A stretch of 64,000 nt of DNA, from the NCBI RefSeq assembly GCF_000718515.1, contig NZ_JNZS01000016.1, forward strand, positions 1 to 64,000. Reading direction: 5' to 3'. The stretch is from Micromonospora parva. Its GTDB lineage: Bacteria > Actinomycetota > Actinomycetes > Mycobacteriales > Micromonosporaceae. The notes beneath the pieces were generated by a model, which did no database searches, had not been told where the DNA came from, and saw nothing but the letters and a program-made list of their open reading frames with translations. Below, in pieces: positions 32,783 to 40,400 of the stretch (positions are counted from its first letter, which is position 1; every line of letters starts with the position of its first letter). The translations under genes were made by a program, and so were the position numbers.

Positions 32783-33136
32783 ATGCGTGTGCCGTTCAAC
32801 CGGGTCGCCTCCCGTACCGCCGTCGACTCGGCGCGGTCCACCCTGGCCGCCCTCACCGTCTCCGTGGGCACTGTCGGGCTCGCCGCCGCCGCCACGCGAC
32901 CGGGGCTGCTGGCCCAGGTCGACCAGCACGCGGCGGCCGTTCGGGACAGCCTCGACGGTGACCGCACGCCGCTGACCTCTGCGGCGCTCGCCGGCTACGC
33001 CGAGGGCGTGCGCGCCGCCGCCCTGGAGCACGGGTGGACGCCGCCCAACGGGCCGGTGGACTGGAGCCACCCGGAGTGGCTGCTCACCCGCCTGCTCGCG
33101 GTCTGCGCGCTGGCGCGCGCACTCGACCGGGACTGA
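32783..33136 (+). CDS. DUF6401-family protein
   Basis: 117 aa. The pattern SARSTLAALTVSVGTVGLAA, PGLLAQVDQHAAAVRDSL and LAGYAEGVRAAALEHGW matches what I know as DUF6401, short helical proteins often annotated as natural-product-associated in Micromonosporaceae. No biosynthetic genes are near, and the molecular function is unknown. A likely leaderless start lies upstream. A strong hairpin follows 13 bases after the stop. Confidence 0.7.
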   Translation: MRVPFNRVASRTAVDSARSTLAALTVSVGTVGLAAAATRPGLLAQVDQHAAAVRDSLDGDRTPLTSAALAGYAEGVRAAALEHGWTPPNGPVDWSHPEWLLTRLLAVCALARALDRD

Positions 33137-33149
33137 CCCGACCCGCGAA

Positions 33150-33186
33150 GGGAGGGCGTCCCGCGTCGTACGCGGAACACCCTCCC
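33150..33186. terminator. Bidirectional hairpin terminator
   Basis: Arms GGGAGGG (33150-33156) and CCCTCCC (33180-33186), with an inner CCGCGT/ACGCGG stem and single-base bulges, between two convergent stops. Confidence 0.65.
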
Positions 33187-33209
33187 CACCGTCGTGCCGT
33201 TACGCCCCG

Positions 33210-34019
33210 TTACGAACGGTACTGCTGGGCTTCGTCCACCCGAGGCATGGCCTGGGTGCGGTCACCCCCGCGGTCGGCCATCTGCCGCTCCACGTCACTA
33301 CGCCCGGCCGACGCGGCCTGACGCTGCTGTTGCACCGCCCGGGCCTCCTGGGCCGCCCGGTGCAGCCAGCCGTCCCAGCGGTTCTGCATCGGCTTCACGA
33401 GACCACCGCCGACGCCGACGATCAGGATGCCGGCCACCGTGGCGAGCACCGCGATCAGCACCGGAGTGGTCACCGTGGTGGCGATACCCACCTGGTTCAG
33501 GGCGGCGATCACGCCGAGCGCGATGATGAAGATCGCCGTCAGATCGGCCAGGACCTTGCCGTACGAGAGCCCGCCCAGCGCCCCGGTGACCAGATCCCGC
33601 ACCGCGTTGGCGATCGCCGCCGCCACCACCACGATGACGATCGCGATGAACGCACGCGGCAGCCAGGCCACCACGCCGCTGATCAGGTCACTGATCGCGT
33701 TGGGCCCCCAGACTCCGAAGGCGAACTGCAGCGTGAACAGCAGTACGGCGTAGTACGCCAGTCTGGCCAGAATGTCGCTGGCGTCGTACTTCGTTCTCTC
33801 CAGGGCCCGTTTGATGCCACCGCGTTCGACCGCCTGGTCGAAGCGCACCCGTTCCAGCACCGTATCCACGATCTTGAGGACGGCTCTGGCGATGAGCCAG
33901 CCGACCACGAGGATGACGATGAAGGCCACTGCCTTCGGGATGAAGAGCAGCACCGACCTCCAGGTGTCGGCGATGGCATCGCCGATGTCGGCCTGCCGGA
34001 CCGCGAGGGTTTTCAGCAT
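33210..34019 (-). CDS. MscS-like TM-helix membrane protein
   Basis: 269 aa from the ATG at 34019, with CAGGAGGGAC upstream. Contains the conserved TM_helix repeats of the small MscS-related group (VAFIVILVVGWLIARAVLKI near 32, WLPRAFIAIVIVVVAAAIAN near 120, VLADLTAIFIIALGVIAALN near 155). The usual beta domain after the pore helix is missing; the C-terminus is a polar Gln/Arg-rich tail. It may be a channel or a membrane scaffold. A SigB-type promoter precedes it. Confidence 0.82.
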   Translation of the reverse strand: MLKTLAVRQADIGDAIADTWRSVLLFIPKAVAFIVILVVGWLIARAVLKIVDTVLERVRFDQAVERGGIKRALERTKYDASDILARLAYYAVLLFTLQFAFGVWGPNAISDLISGVVAWLPRAFIAIVIVVVAAAIANAVRDLVTGALGGLSYGKVLADLTAIFIIALGVIAALNQVGIATTVTTPVLIAVLATVAGILIVGVGGGLVKPMQNRWDGWLHRAAQEARAVQQQRQAASAGRSDVERQMADRGGDRTQAMPRVDEAQQYRS

Positions 34020-34054
34020 GATGTCCCTCCTGTCGCATGGACTGCGCCGGGCGC

Positions 34055-34079
34055 ATACCCGGCAACCGGTCCGGCAGTC
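34055..34079 (-). promoter_or_regulatory. SigB/SigF-type promoter of the MscS-like gene
   Basis: Minus strand GACT (34079-34076), 15 bases, GGGTAT (34060-34055), about 35 bases before the ATG with a ribosome site between. Confidence 0.5.
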
Positions 34080-34205
34080 CGCGCAGCGCGCCGCGTTTTT
34101 TGCGACAGACCTCCGGACAGGGGCCCTGAACTGCCCGAACGGCCACCTCGACCGACGCGGCGACGGCCCGCCGCCGTGGTCGGATGCCTTTTCCGTCCGG
34201 CCGAC

Positions 34206-34217
34206 TAGGCTGCGAAC
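34206..34217 (+). promoter_or_regulatory. -10 box of a probable leaderless transcript
   Basis: TAGGCT (34206-34211), 6 bases, then the ATG of the SpoIIE phosphatase gene. No ribosome site is present. Confidence 0.45.
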
Positions 34218-36347
34218 ATGCCAGGAACGGTCGGACGGGTCCCCTCGCCAGCGACTCCGGGCCCGGACGCACCCACCGGGCCCGGCCCGGCTGTCGGCCT
34301 GCTGGCCCACGACTGGGCCGACACCCCGCTGGGCCCACCCGACGAGTGGGACGTCGCGGTGCGGGCCGTGGGGGAGATGATCCTCGCCTCGCCGATGCCG
34401 ATGGCCCTGGCGTACGGCGACGATTTCGTCCTGCTCTACAACGCCGGTTACGCCGAGTTGCTGGGCAGCAAACACCCGAGCGCCTTCGGCCGCCCGGCCG
34501 CCGAGGTGTTCGCGGAGATCTGGGCCCTGCCCGGCGTCGGTGCGGTGATCGAGCGCTGCTACCGGCAGGGCGTGCCCTTCCTGGAGAAGGAGTCCACCCT
34601 GCCACTGGTGCGTGGGCACTCCGCGACTGTGGAACAGGCGGTCTTCACCAGGGGTTACTCGCCGGTCCGCGACAGCGCCGGGCAGATCGTCGGCGTGTTG
34701 ACGGTGGCGGCCGAGACCACCCACGTCACCGGGCAGTTGCAGAGCCTCAGTGAGGTGGCCGCCGCGCTCGCCGGCACCCTCACCCTCGACGACGTGGCCC
34801 GGGTGGCGCTGCGGTACGCGATCACCACGTTCGACCCCGACCAGGCCGCGTTCGCTGTCGACGAGGGCGGCGGCGGCTGGCGCATGGTGCGTCGGGTCCG
34901 TGGCGAGTTGCTGGACGAGGCCGACGAGCGACTTCCCCCGCTCTGGCGGCGCGCGCCGGCGGACTGGCCGGCCCCCGTGGTGCAGGCGGCCCGCTCCGGC
35001 GGCCCGTCGTTCACCGGCGACGGGCAACCGCTGCGCGACACCGCCGTGGACCGCCACGACCAGAAGATCCGCGCGATGGCGGCCCTGCCGCTGGGCACCT
35101 CGGTGGTTCGCGGCGGGCTGGCGGTCGGCTACCAGGTTCCGCACACCTGGTCACCGGCCGAGCGGGCGCTGCTGGCCGCCTCGGCCGAGCTGATCGGTCA
35201 GGCCGCGGAGCGGGCCCGCCGGTTCGAGACCCAGCACGGCACGGCCCAACTGTTGCAGCGCAGCATGTTGCCGGAGCACCTGCCGGATCTGCCTCGGCTG
35301 CGGATCGCGGCCCGCTACGACCCGGGCGTGGACGGCAACGCGGCCGGCGGCGACTTCTACGACGCGTTCCTGCTGCCCAACGGCTCGCTCGGCGTGGTGC
35401 TGGGCGACGTCGCCGGGCACGACGTGCAGGCCGCCGCGCGGATGGGCCAGGTCCGGGCCGCGCTGCGCGCCCTGGCCCTGGCCGACCCGGCGCCCGACGT
35501 GGTCCTGGCCGGCCTGGACCGGCTGGTGACCAGCCTCGGCGCGGAGGCCGGCACCCACGAGCTGTTCGTGACGGTGGCGTTCGGGGTGATCGACGCGGAG
35601 CGGCGGGAGCTGACGCTGTCCAGCGCCGGTCATCCCGCCCCGCTGATCCGCCGCGGCGATCCGGACGGCCGGTTCCACGCCGAGTACGTCGACGTGCCCG
35701 CCGGGCCGCCGCTGGGGCTGGGCGGTCGGCCGGGCACCACGACCGTGGCGTTCCGTCCCGGTGACACTCTGCTGCTGTTCAGCGACGGGGTGGTGGAGCG
35801 TCGCCGGCAGAGCCTGACCGTCGGGTTGACCACGCTGAGCGACGCCGTCGCCAAGGCCGGCAGTGGTGACCCGCGCGCGCTCTGCGCGGTGGCCACCGCT
35901 GCCCTCCCCGGTGGCACCGAGGACGACGTGGCCGTCCTGGCTGTCGAACACGCCCTCAAGCCGAGTCGTTCGGCGAGCATGGAGGTGCCGGCCGAACCGA
36001 CCGCGCCCAGCCGGGTGCGGCACTGGCTGACCGGCCAGCTCACCGAGTGGCAGGTGCCCGAGTCGGTGATCGGGGCGGCGGTGCTCTGCACCAGCGAGCT
36101 GACCACCAACGCGTTGCTGCACGCCGGCACTGCCGCCCGGGTGGAGATCGACCTCAGCGCCGAGCGGTTGCTCGTCTCGGTCGCCGACTCCGGCACCCGG
36201 GGCACCGTGACCCGGGCCCGTACCGACACGTTGAGCAGTCGTGGCCGCGGCCTCGGCCTGATCGAGGAGCTCAGCGACGCCTGGGGCACCGATCCGTCGG
36301 TGCGCGGTTCCACCGTCTGGTTCGAGATCGTCACGCCGCAGCCCTGA
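34218..36347 (+). CDS. PAS-GAF-SpoIIE phosphatase with anti-sigma-type ATPase domain
   Basis: 709 aa in four parts. A PAS-like domain (about 30-165) is followed by GAF (about 175-340). The PP2C-like SpoIIE domain (about 350-565) has GVDGNAAGGDFYDAF, VLGDVAGHDVQAA and LLLFSDGVVERRRQ with metal-binding Asp residues. The C-terminal HATPase_c domain is of the RsbW/SpoIIAB kind (about 590-705): TSELTTNALLHAGT, then RGRGLGLIEELSDAWG. Such RsbU-like proteins dephosphorylate anti-anti-sigma factors, releasing stress sigma factors. No anti-sigma or antagonist gene lies next to it. A HAD gene follows after 31 bases. Confidence 0.9.
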   Translation: MPGTVGRVPSPATPGPDAPTGPGPAVGLLAHDWADTPLGPPDEWDVAVRAVGEMILASPMPMALAYGDDFVLLYNAGYAELLGSKHPSAFGRPAAEVFAEIWALPGVGAVIERCYRQGVPFLEKESTLPLVRGHSATVEQAVFTRGYSPVRDSAGQIVGVLTVAAETTHVTGQLQSLSEVAAALAGTLTLDDVARVALRYAITTFDPDQAAFAVDEGGGGWRMVRRVRGELLDEADERLPPLWRRAPADWPAPVVQAARSGGPSFTGDGQPLRDTAVDRHDQKIRAMAALPLGTSVVRGGLAVGYQVPHTWSPAERALLAASAELIGQAAERARRFETQHGTAQLLQRSMLPEHLPDLPRLRIAARYDPGVDGNAAGGDFYDAFLLPNGSLGVVLGDVAGHDVQAAARMGQVRAALRALALADPAPDVVLAGLDRLVTSLGAEAGTHELFVTVAFGVIDAERRELTLSSAGHPAPLIRRGDPDGRFHAEYVDVPAGPPLGLGGRPGTTTVAFRPGDTLLLFSDGVVERRRQSLTVGLTTLSDAVAKAGSGDPRALCAVATAALPGGTEDDVAVLAVEHALKPSRSASMEVPAEPTAPSRVRHWLTGQLTEWQVPESVIGAAVLCTSELTTNALLHAGTAARVEIDLSAERLLVSVADSGTRGTVTRARTDTLSSRGRGLGLIEELSDAWGTDPSVRGSTVWFEIVTPQP

Positions 36348-36378
36348 GACCAGCCCCGGGAGGGGCAGGAGGACGCCC

Positions 36379-37056
36379 ATGGCCACCGATCGCCTCGCCG
36401 GAGTCCTCTTCGATGTCGACGGCACCCTGGTCGACACCACCTACCTGCACACGGTGAGCTGGTGGGAGGCGTTACGGCAGACCGACCAGCCGGTGCCGAT
36501 GGCGGTGGTGCACCGCTCGATCGGGATGGGTTCGGACAAACTCCTCGACCACCTGCTCGGCCCGGAGCGGGACCGCGCCGCCGACCAGAAGCTGCGCGAC
36601 GCGCACGACACCCTCTACGCCGAGTACTGGGAACGGCTCACGCCGCTGCCCCGGGCGGCCGACCTGTTGCGGGCCTGCGCCGAGCGGGGGTTGCGGGTGG
36701 TGCTGGCCACCTCCGCCGCCGAGCACGAGGTGACGGCGTTGCGCCGGGCGCTGAACGCCGACGACGTGGTGGACACCGTCACCTCCTCGGCGGACGCGCG
36801 GGAGAGCAAGCCGGCACCAGACATTCTGGAGGCGGCGCTGGCGCAGTCCGGGTTGACCGCCGAGCGGGTGGTCTTCGTCGGCGACTCGGTCTGGGACGTC
36901 GCCGCGGCCGGCAAGTTGAACATCCCCTGTGTCGGGTTGACCTGCGGCGGCACCAGCCGCGGCGAGCTGGCCGGCGCGGGTGCCGTGGCGGTGTACGACG
37001 ACCCGGCCGCGCTGCTGTCCGAACTGGCGGACTCGCCGCTCACCCGACCCCGGTGA
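36379..37056 (+). CDS. HAD-superfamily phosphatase (phosphoglucomutase-like subfamily)
   Basis: 225 aa, GGCAGGAGG upstream. HAD motifs: LFDVDGTLVDTTYLH (Asp nucleophile, about 11-25), VLATSAAEHEVTAL (motif II Ser), SKPAPDILEAAL (motif III Lys) and FVGDSVWDVAAAGK (motif IV). An alpha-helical cap lies between motifs I and II. Likely acts on a small phosphorylated metabolite. Probably co-transcribed with the SpoIIE phosphatase gene. Confidence 0.85.
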   Translation: MATDRLAGVLFDVDGTLVDTTYLHTVSWWEALRQTDQPVPMAVVHRSIGMGSDKLLDHLLGPERDRAADQKLRDAHDTLYAEYWERLTPLPRAADLLRACAERGLRVVLATSAAEHEVTALRRALNADDVVDTVTSSADARESKPAPDILEAALAQSGLTAERVVFVGDSVWDVAAAGKLNIPCVGLTCGGTSRGELAGAGAVAVYDDPAALLSELADSPLTRPR

Positions 37057-37162
37057 GGATCGTTCCGGTTCACCGGCACCGACGCGCATAGCCGGAGCCC
37101 TTGCGGGGCAAGGTGTGTCACCACCTGCCCGCGCCCCGCGGGTGCGGCGGAGGGGTGGTGCC

Positions 37163-38458
37163 GTGGAGCCGGTTGATGTGGCGTTCGCGCTGGTGGGTGT
37201 GGGCGCTCTGCTCGCGGGCGTCCTGCCGCGGGTGCTGGAGCGCCGCCCACTGTCCATGCCGATCGCCTTTCTCGCCCTGGGCATGCTGGTGTTCCTGCTG
37301 CCTGTCGGGCTGCCGTCACCGGACCCGCTGGCCCACCCGGAGCTGGCCACCCACCTCACCGAGATCGGGGTGATCGTCGCGCTGATGGGCGCCGGCTTGA
37401 AGATCGACCGGCCGTTGAGTTGGCGGCGGTGGTCGTCCACCTGGCGGCTGCTGGTGATCGCGATGCCGCTGTGCATCGCGGCGGTGGCGGTGCTCGGCTG
37501 GTGGTGGGCGGGGCTGGTGCCGGCCGCCGCGCTGCTGCTGGGTGCCGCGCTGGCCCCCACCGATCCGGTGCTCGCCGCCGATGTGCAGGTCGGCGAGCCG
37601 ACCGATGTGGAGGATTCCGAGGACGAGGTCCGCTTCGCGTTGACCTCCGAGGCCGGCCTCAACGACGGTCTGGCGTTCCCGTTCGTGTACGCCGCCATCG
37701 CCATCGCCTCGACCAGTCTCGCCCCGGGTGACTGGTTGGCCGAATGGTTCACGGTGGACGTCCTCTGGAAGGTCGGCATCGGCGTCGGCGGTGGGCTGCT
37801 GATCGGCTGGCTGCTCGGCAAGCTGTTCTTCCGCGCGCCCAGCGAGCTGCGGTTGGCCCGGCACGCCGAGGGCTTCCTGGCGCTAGCTGCCACGTTTCTG
37901 GCGTACGGGCTGGTGGAGGTGGTCGGTGGGTACGGCTTCCTGGCGGTGTTCGTGGCCGCCCGGGCGATCCGGGCCGCCGAGCGGACCCACGAGTTCCACT
38001 CGGTCCTGCACGACTTCGCCGAGCAGGTCGAACGGCTGCTCACCCTGGTGCTGTTGCTGCTGCTGGGCGGCGCGATCGTGGGTGGTCTGCTGGGCCCGCT
38101 GACCTGGCCGGCGGCCGCCGTCGGGCTGGCCCTGGTGTTCCTGGTGCGGCCGCTGATCGGCTGGTTGTCGCTGCGCGGCGCCCCGGGACGCCCGGCCGAG
38201 CACTGGGTCATCTCGTTGTTCGGCATTCGTGGCGTCGGCTCGTTCTACTACCTCGCGTACGCCACCACCAAGGCCGACTTCCCGCAGGCCGAGCTGCTCT
38301 GGGCGACCGTCGGGCTGGTCGTGCTCGTCTCCGTCGTGGTGCACGGCGTGGCGGCGACCCCGGTCATGCAACTGCTCGACCGGGAGGGAGAGCGGACCTC
38401 CGACCCGGCCGAGCGGGACGCCGACGCCCGGCCGGTCGCCGCGGCCGGGCACGCCTGA
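37163..38458 (+). CDS. Cation/proton antiporter (CPA family)
   Basis: 431 aa from the GTG at 37163 (GGAGGGG upstream). Some 12 hydrophobic helices. The CPA1-type core includes GAALAPTDPVLAADVQVG (about 132-149), the ion-binding TSEAGLNDGLAFPFVYAAIA (about 168-187), and the C-terminal ISLFGIRGVGSFYYLAYATT. The family exchanges Na+ or K+ for protons in pH and salt homeostasis. The polar C-terminal tail has no regulatory domain. Confidence 0.88.
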   Translation: MEPVDVAFALVGVGALLAGVLPRVLERRPLSMPIAFLALGMLVFLLPVGLPSPDPLAHPELATHLTEIGVIVALMGAGLKIDRPLSWRRWSSTWRLLVIAMPLCIAAVAVLGWWWAGLVPAAALLLGAALAPTDPVLAADVQVGEPTDVEDSEDEVRFALTSEAGLNDGLAFPFVYAAIAIASTSLAPGDWLAEWFTVDVLWKVGIGVGGGLLIGWLLGKLFFRAPSELRLARHAEGFLALAATFLAYGLVEVVGGYGFLAVFVAARAIRAAERTHEFHSVLHDFAEQVERLLTLVLLLLLGGAIVGGLLGPLTWPAAAVGLALVFLVRPLIGWLSLRGAPGRPAEHWVISLFGIRGVGSFYYLAYATTKADFPQAELLWATVGLVVLVSVVVHGVAATPVMQLLDREGERTSDPAERDADARPVAAAGHA

Positions 38459-38490
38459 GCAGGCACCTCAGGCCCGCCGCCCACGCCGGC

Positions 38491-38546
38491 TCAGCCCAGC
38501 CTGAGCGCTCCTTCAGCCCAGCCTGAGCGCTGCTTCAGCCCAGCCG
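38491..38546. repeat. 22-bp tandem repeat at the 3' end of the FAD oxidoreductase gene
   Basis: Two 22-base copies (38491-38512 and 38513-38534, differing only at one base) are followed by a 12-base partial copy beginning at the gene's own stop codon (38535). The repeat therefore consists of duplicated gene-end sequence lying just beyond the stop. It is in the gap between two convergent genes and has no other gene. Confidence 0.8.
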
Positions 38547-39488
38547 GGCGGCCAGCGCGCGGCCGAGGTCCCGACCGGAGCGCCAGGCGCTCTGCACCCG
38601 GGGCTTGCCGAACGCGTCACCGGCCAGGCCGATCCCGTCGGCGTCGAGGTGGTAGGTGGCGTCGGCGGTGGCGTGGGTCGGCTTCGCGTACGTCCAGCGG
38701 TGCACGTGCACGTCGACGGCCTGTTCGGGCAGCCCGAGCAGGTCCCGGACGGCCTGCTCGATCGCCGGCCCGGCCCCGGTGGGTTGGGCCAAATGCCCGG
38801 CCGCGAACTCCGGCACCGTGTGCGCGACCAGCACCGGCGCGCCGTCACCTCGTCGGTCGCCGTCGTCGCAGACAAGGTTGAGGACCGGGTGCTCGTTGAC
38901 GAACGCCCCCCGGAAGTCCGGCCAGCGCCGGTGCGGGAACCGCAGCACCGCGGCCAGGGTCGGCGACCACCGCTGCGCCTGCACCACCCGGGTGGCGTCG
39001 GTCAGGGCCGGGTCGAGCAGCAGGGCGGCCTGCGGGCCCGGCATGGCCAGGACGACCGCCGCGCACGACTCGCCGTCCACGACCGGGCCGGGCTCCACGC
39101 CGAGCACCAACCGGTCGACGGTCACCGGCACCGCGCCGGCCAGGTGCTCGACCAGCGACCGCAGCCCACCGGGGGCGGCGAAGCGCATCGGCCCGGTCAC
39201 CTCGTGGTTCCCGCTCCGGTCGTACGCCCGGAAGGTGTCGGTCCACTCGCGGACCAGCCCGGCGGCGCGCCACCGCTCGACCAGTGCGACGAAGTCCGGG
39301 TCGGTGGCGGTGAAGTAGGCGGCGCCGATGTCCGCGGGACGCCCCTGGAAGCGTTTGCTGGCCATCCGGCCGCCGCGGACGTGCCCCCGCTCCCTGACCC
39401 GCACGGGCACCCCGGCCCGGGTCAACTCGACAGCACAGGCCACCCCGGCGATGCCCGCCCCGACCACCACGACGCCCGACCGGTCCAT
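38535..39488 (-). CDS. FAD-dependent amine-oxidase/renalase-like oxidoreductase
   Basis: 317 aa from the ATG at 39488. N-terminal VVVVGAGIAGVACAVELTRAG (dinucleotide motif, about 6-26), then GGRMASKRF with a Rossmann second segment. C-terminal YHLDADGIGLAGDAFGKPR (about 282-300) is the conserved FAD-pyrophosphate end of renalase-like enzymes. Substrate unknown; family members oxidise reduced NAD(P) isomers or other small substrates. Its 3' end seeds a tandem repeat. It faces the DUF3072 gene across a divergent gap. Confidence 0.85.
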   Translation of the reverse strand: MDRSGVVVVGAGIAGVACAVELTRAGVPVRVRERGHVRGGRMASKRFQGRPADIGAAYFTATDPDFVALVERWRAAGLVREWTDTFRAYDRSGNHEVTGPMRFAAPGGLRSLVEHLAGAVPVTVDRLVLGVEPGPVVDGESCAAVVLAMPGPQAALLLDPALTDATRVVQAQRWSPTLAAVLRFPHRRWPDFRGAFVNEHPVLNLVCDDGDRRGDGAPVLVAHTVPEFAAGHLAQPTGAGPAIEQAVRDLLGLPEQAVDVHVHRWTYAKPTHATADATYHLDADGIGLAGDAFGKPRVQSAWRSGRDLGRALAARLG

Positions 39489-39515
39489 CCGATGATCGTA
39501 GGCGGTGACCGACGG

Positions 39516-39540
39516 GCATGAACCACGGCGATCGGGGTAC
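39516..39540 (+). promoter_or_regulatory. SigB/SigF-type promoter of the DUF3072 gene
   Basis: GCAT (39516-39519), 15 bases, GGGTAC (39535-39540), matching GNNT-N15-GGGTAY. A leader of about 25 bases with AAAGGG follows. Confidence 0.5.
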
Positions 39541-39572
39541 TGGCACACCTGTTCGAAGAAAGGGTGATGATG

Positions 39573-39785
39573 ATGACCGACCGCCGTAGCGAGGCCGACC
39601 AGAACGCCGCGATCAAGGACCCGGACGAGTGGGTCACCGGCGACGAACCGCCGACCGCCGCCCAGGAGTCCTACCTGAGCACGCTGGCCCGGGAGGCCCA
39701 TGCCGACCTCCCGGACGACCTGACCAAGGCCGAGGCGTCCAAGCGCATCGACGAACTCCAGGCCGAGACGGGCCGGGGCCGGTAA
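39573..39785 (+). CDS. DUF3072 protein
   Basis: 70 aa from the ATG at 39573; in-frame ATGs at 39567 and 39570 are alternatives, and AAAGGG fits 39573 best. The DUF3072 core is plain: IKDPDEWVTGDEPPTAAQES, then LAREAHADLPDDLTKAEASK. Function unknown; the family is small, acidic and actinobacterial. A stress-sigma promoter lies before it. Confidence 0.85.
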   Translation: MTDRRSEADQNAAIKDPDEWVTGDEPPTAAQESYLSTLAREAHADLPDDLTKAEASKRIDELQAETGRGR

Positions 39786-39794
39786 CCGGGGCGG

Positions 39795-40295
39795 TCAGGG
39801 GCGGGGCAGCGGGTGGAGCTGCACCTCGCTCAGCTCGCCCCTGTGCACGGTGGCCGTCAGGTAGGTGGCCTGGGGTTGGGCGCGGCGGTCGGTGGGTGAG
39901 CCCGGGTTGAGCAGGCGCAGCCCACCGGGCGCCACGCTGTCCCAGGGGATGTGCGAGTGCCCGAAGACCAGCAGATCGACGTCGGGAAAGCGGGCCGCGC
40001 ACCGCTTCTCCCGGCCGGTCCGTGGCCCGGTCTCGTGCACGACCGCGACCCGTAGACCGTCGAGTTCGACCCGGGCCACCTCGGGCAGCCGGGCGCGCAG
40101 CGCCGGGCCGTCGTTGTTGCCGTACACCCCGATCAGTCGGCGCGAGCGCGCGGTCATGGCGTCGAGCAGTGTCTCGTCCACCCAGTCACCGGCGTGCACC
40201 ACCACGTCGGCCGCCTCGATGGCCGCCCAGAGGGGCCCGGGTAGGTCCCGGGCCCGCTTCGGTACGTGGGTGTCCGCCGTGAGCACCAGCCGCAT
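39795..40295 (-). CDS. Metallophosphoesterase (YfcE/MJ0936 family)
   Basis: 166 aa from the ATG at 40295. Phosphoesterase motifs are DTHVPKR, VHAGDWVDE, YGNNDG and FGHSHIP, giving the dinuclear metal site. The short size is typical of YfcE-like single-domain enzymes that cleave small phosphodiesters. The natural substrate is unknown. The gene converges with DUF3072. Confidence 0.87.
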   Translation of the reverse strand: MRLVLTADTHVPKRARDLPGPLWAAIEAADVVVHAGDWVDETLLDAMTARSRRLIGVYGNNDGPALRARLPEVARVELDGLRVAVVHETGPRTGREKRCAARFPDVDLLVFGHSHIPWDSVAPGGLRLLNPGSPTDRRAQPQATYLTATVHRGELSEVQLHPLPRP

Positions 40296-40400
40296 ACCCG
40301 CATTGTCCCCCGGGCCCTGACCGTCCACCCGTCGACACGGACGCACCGGCGCCACCAGGAGCGCCAGGCGGCAGCAGCGACAGACCGGTGACGGCGCGGC

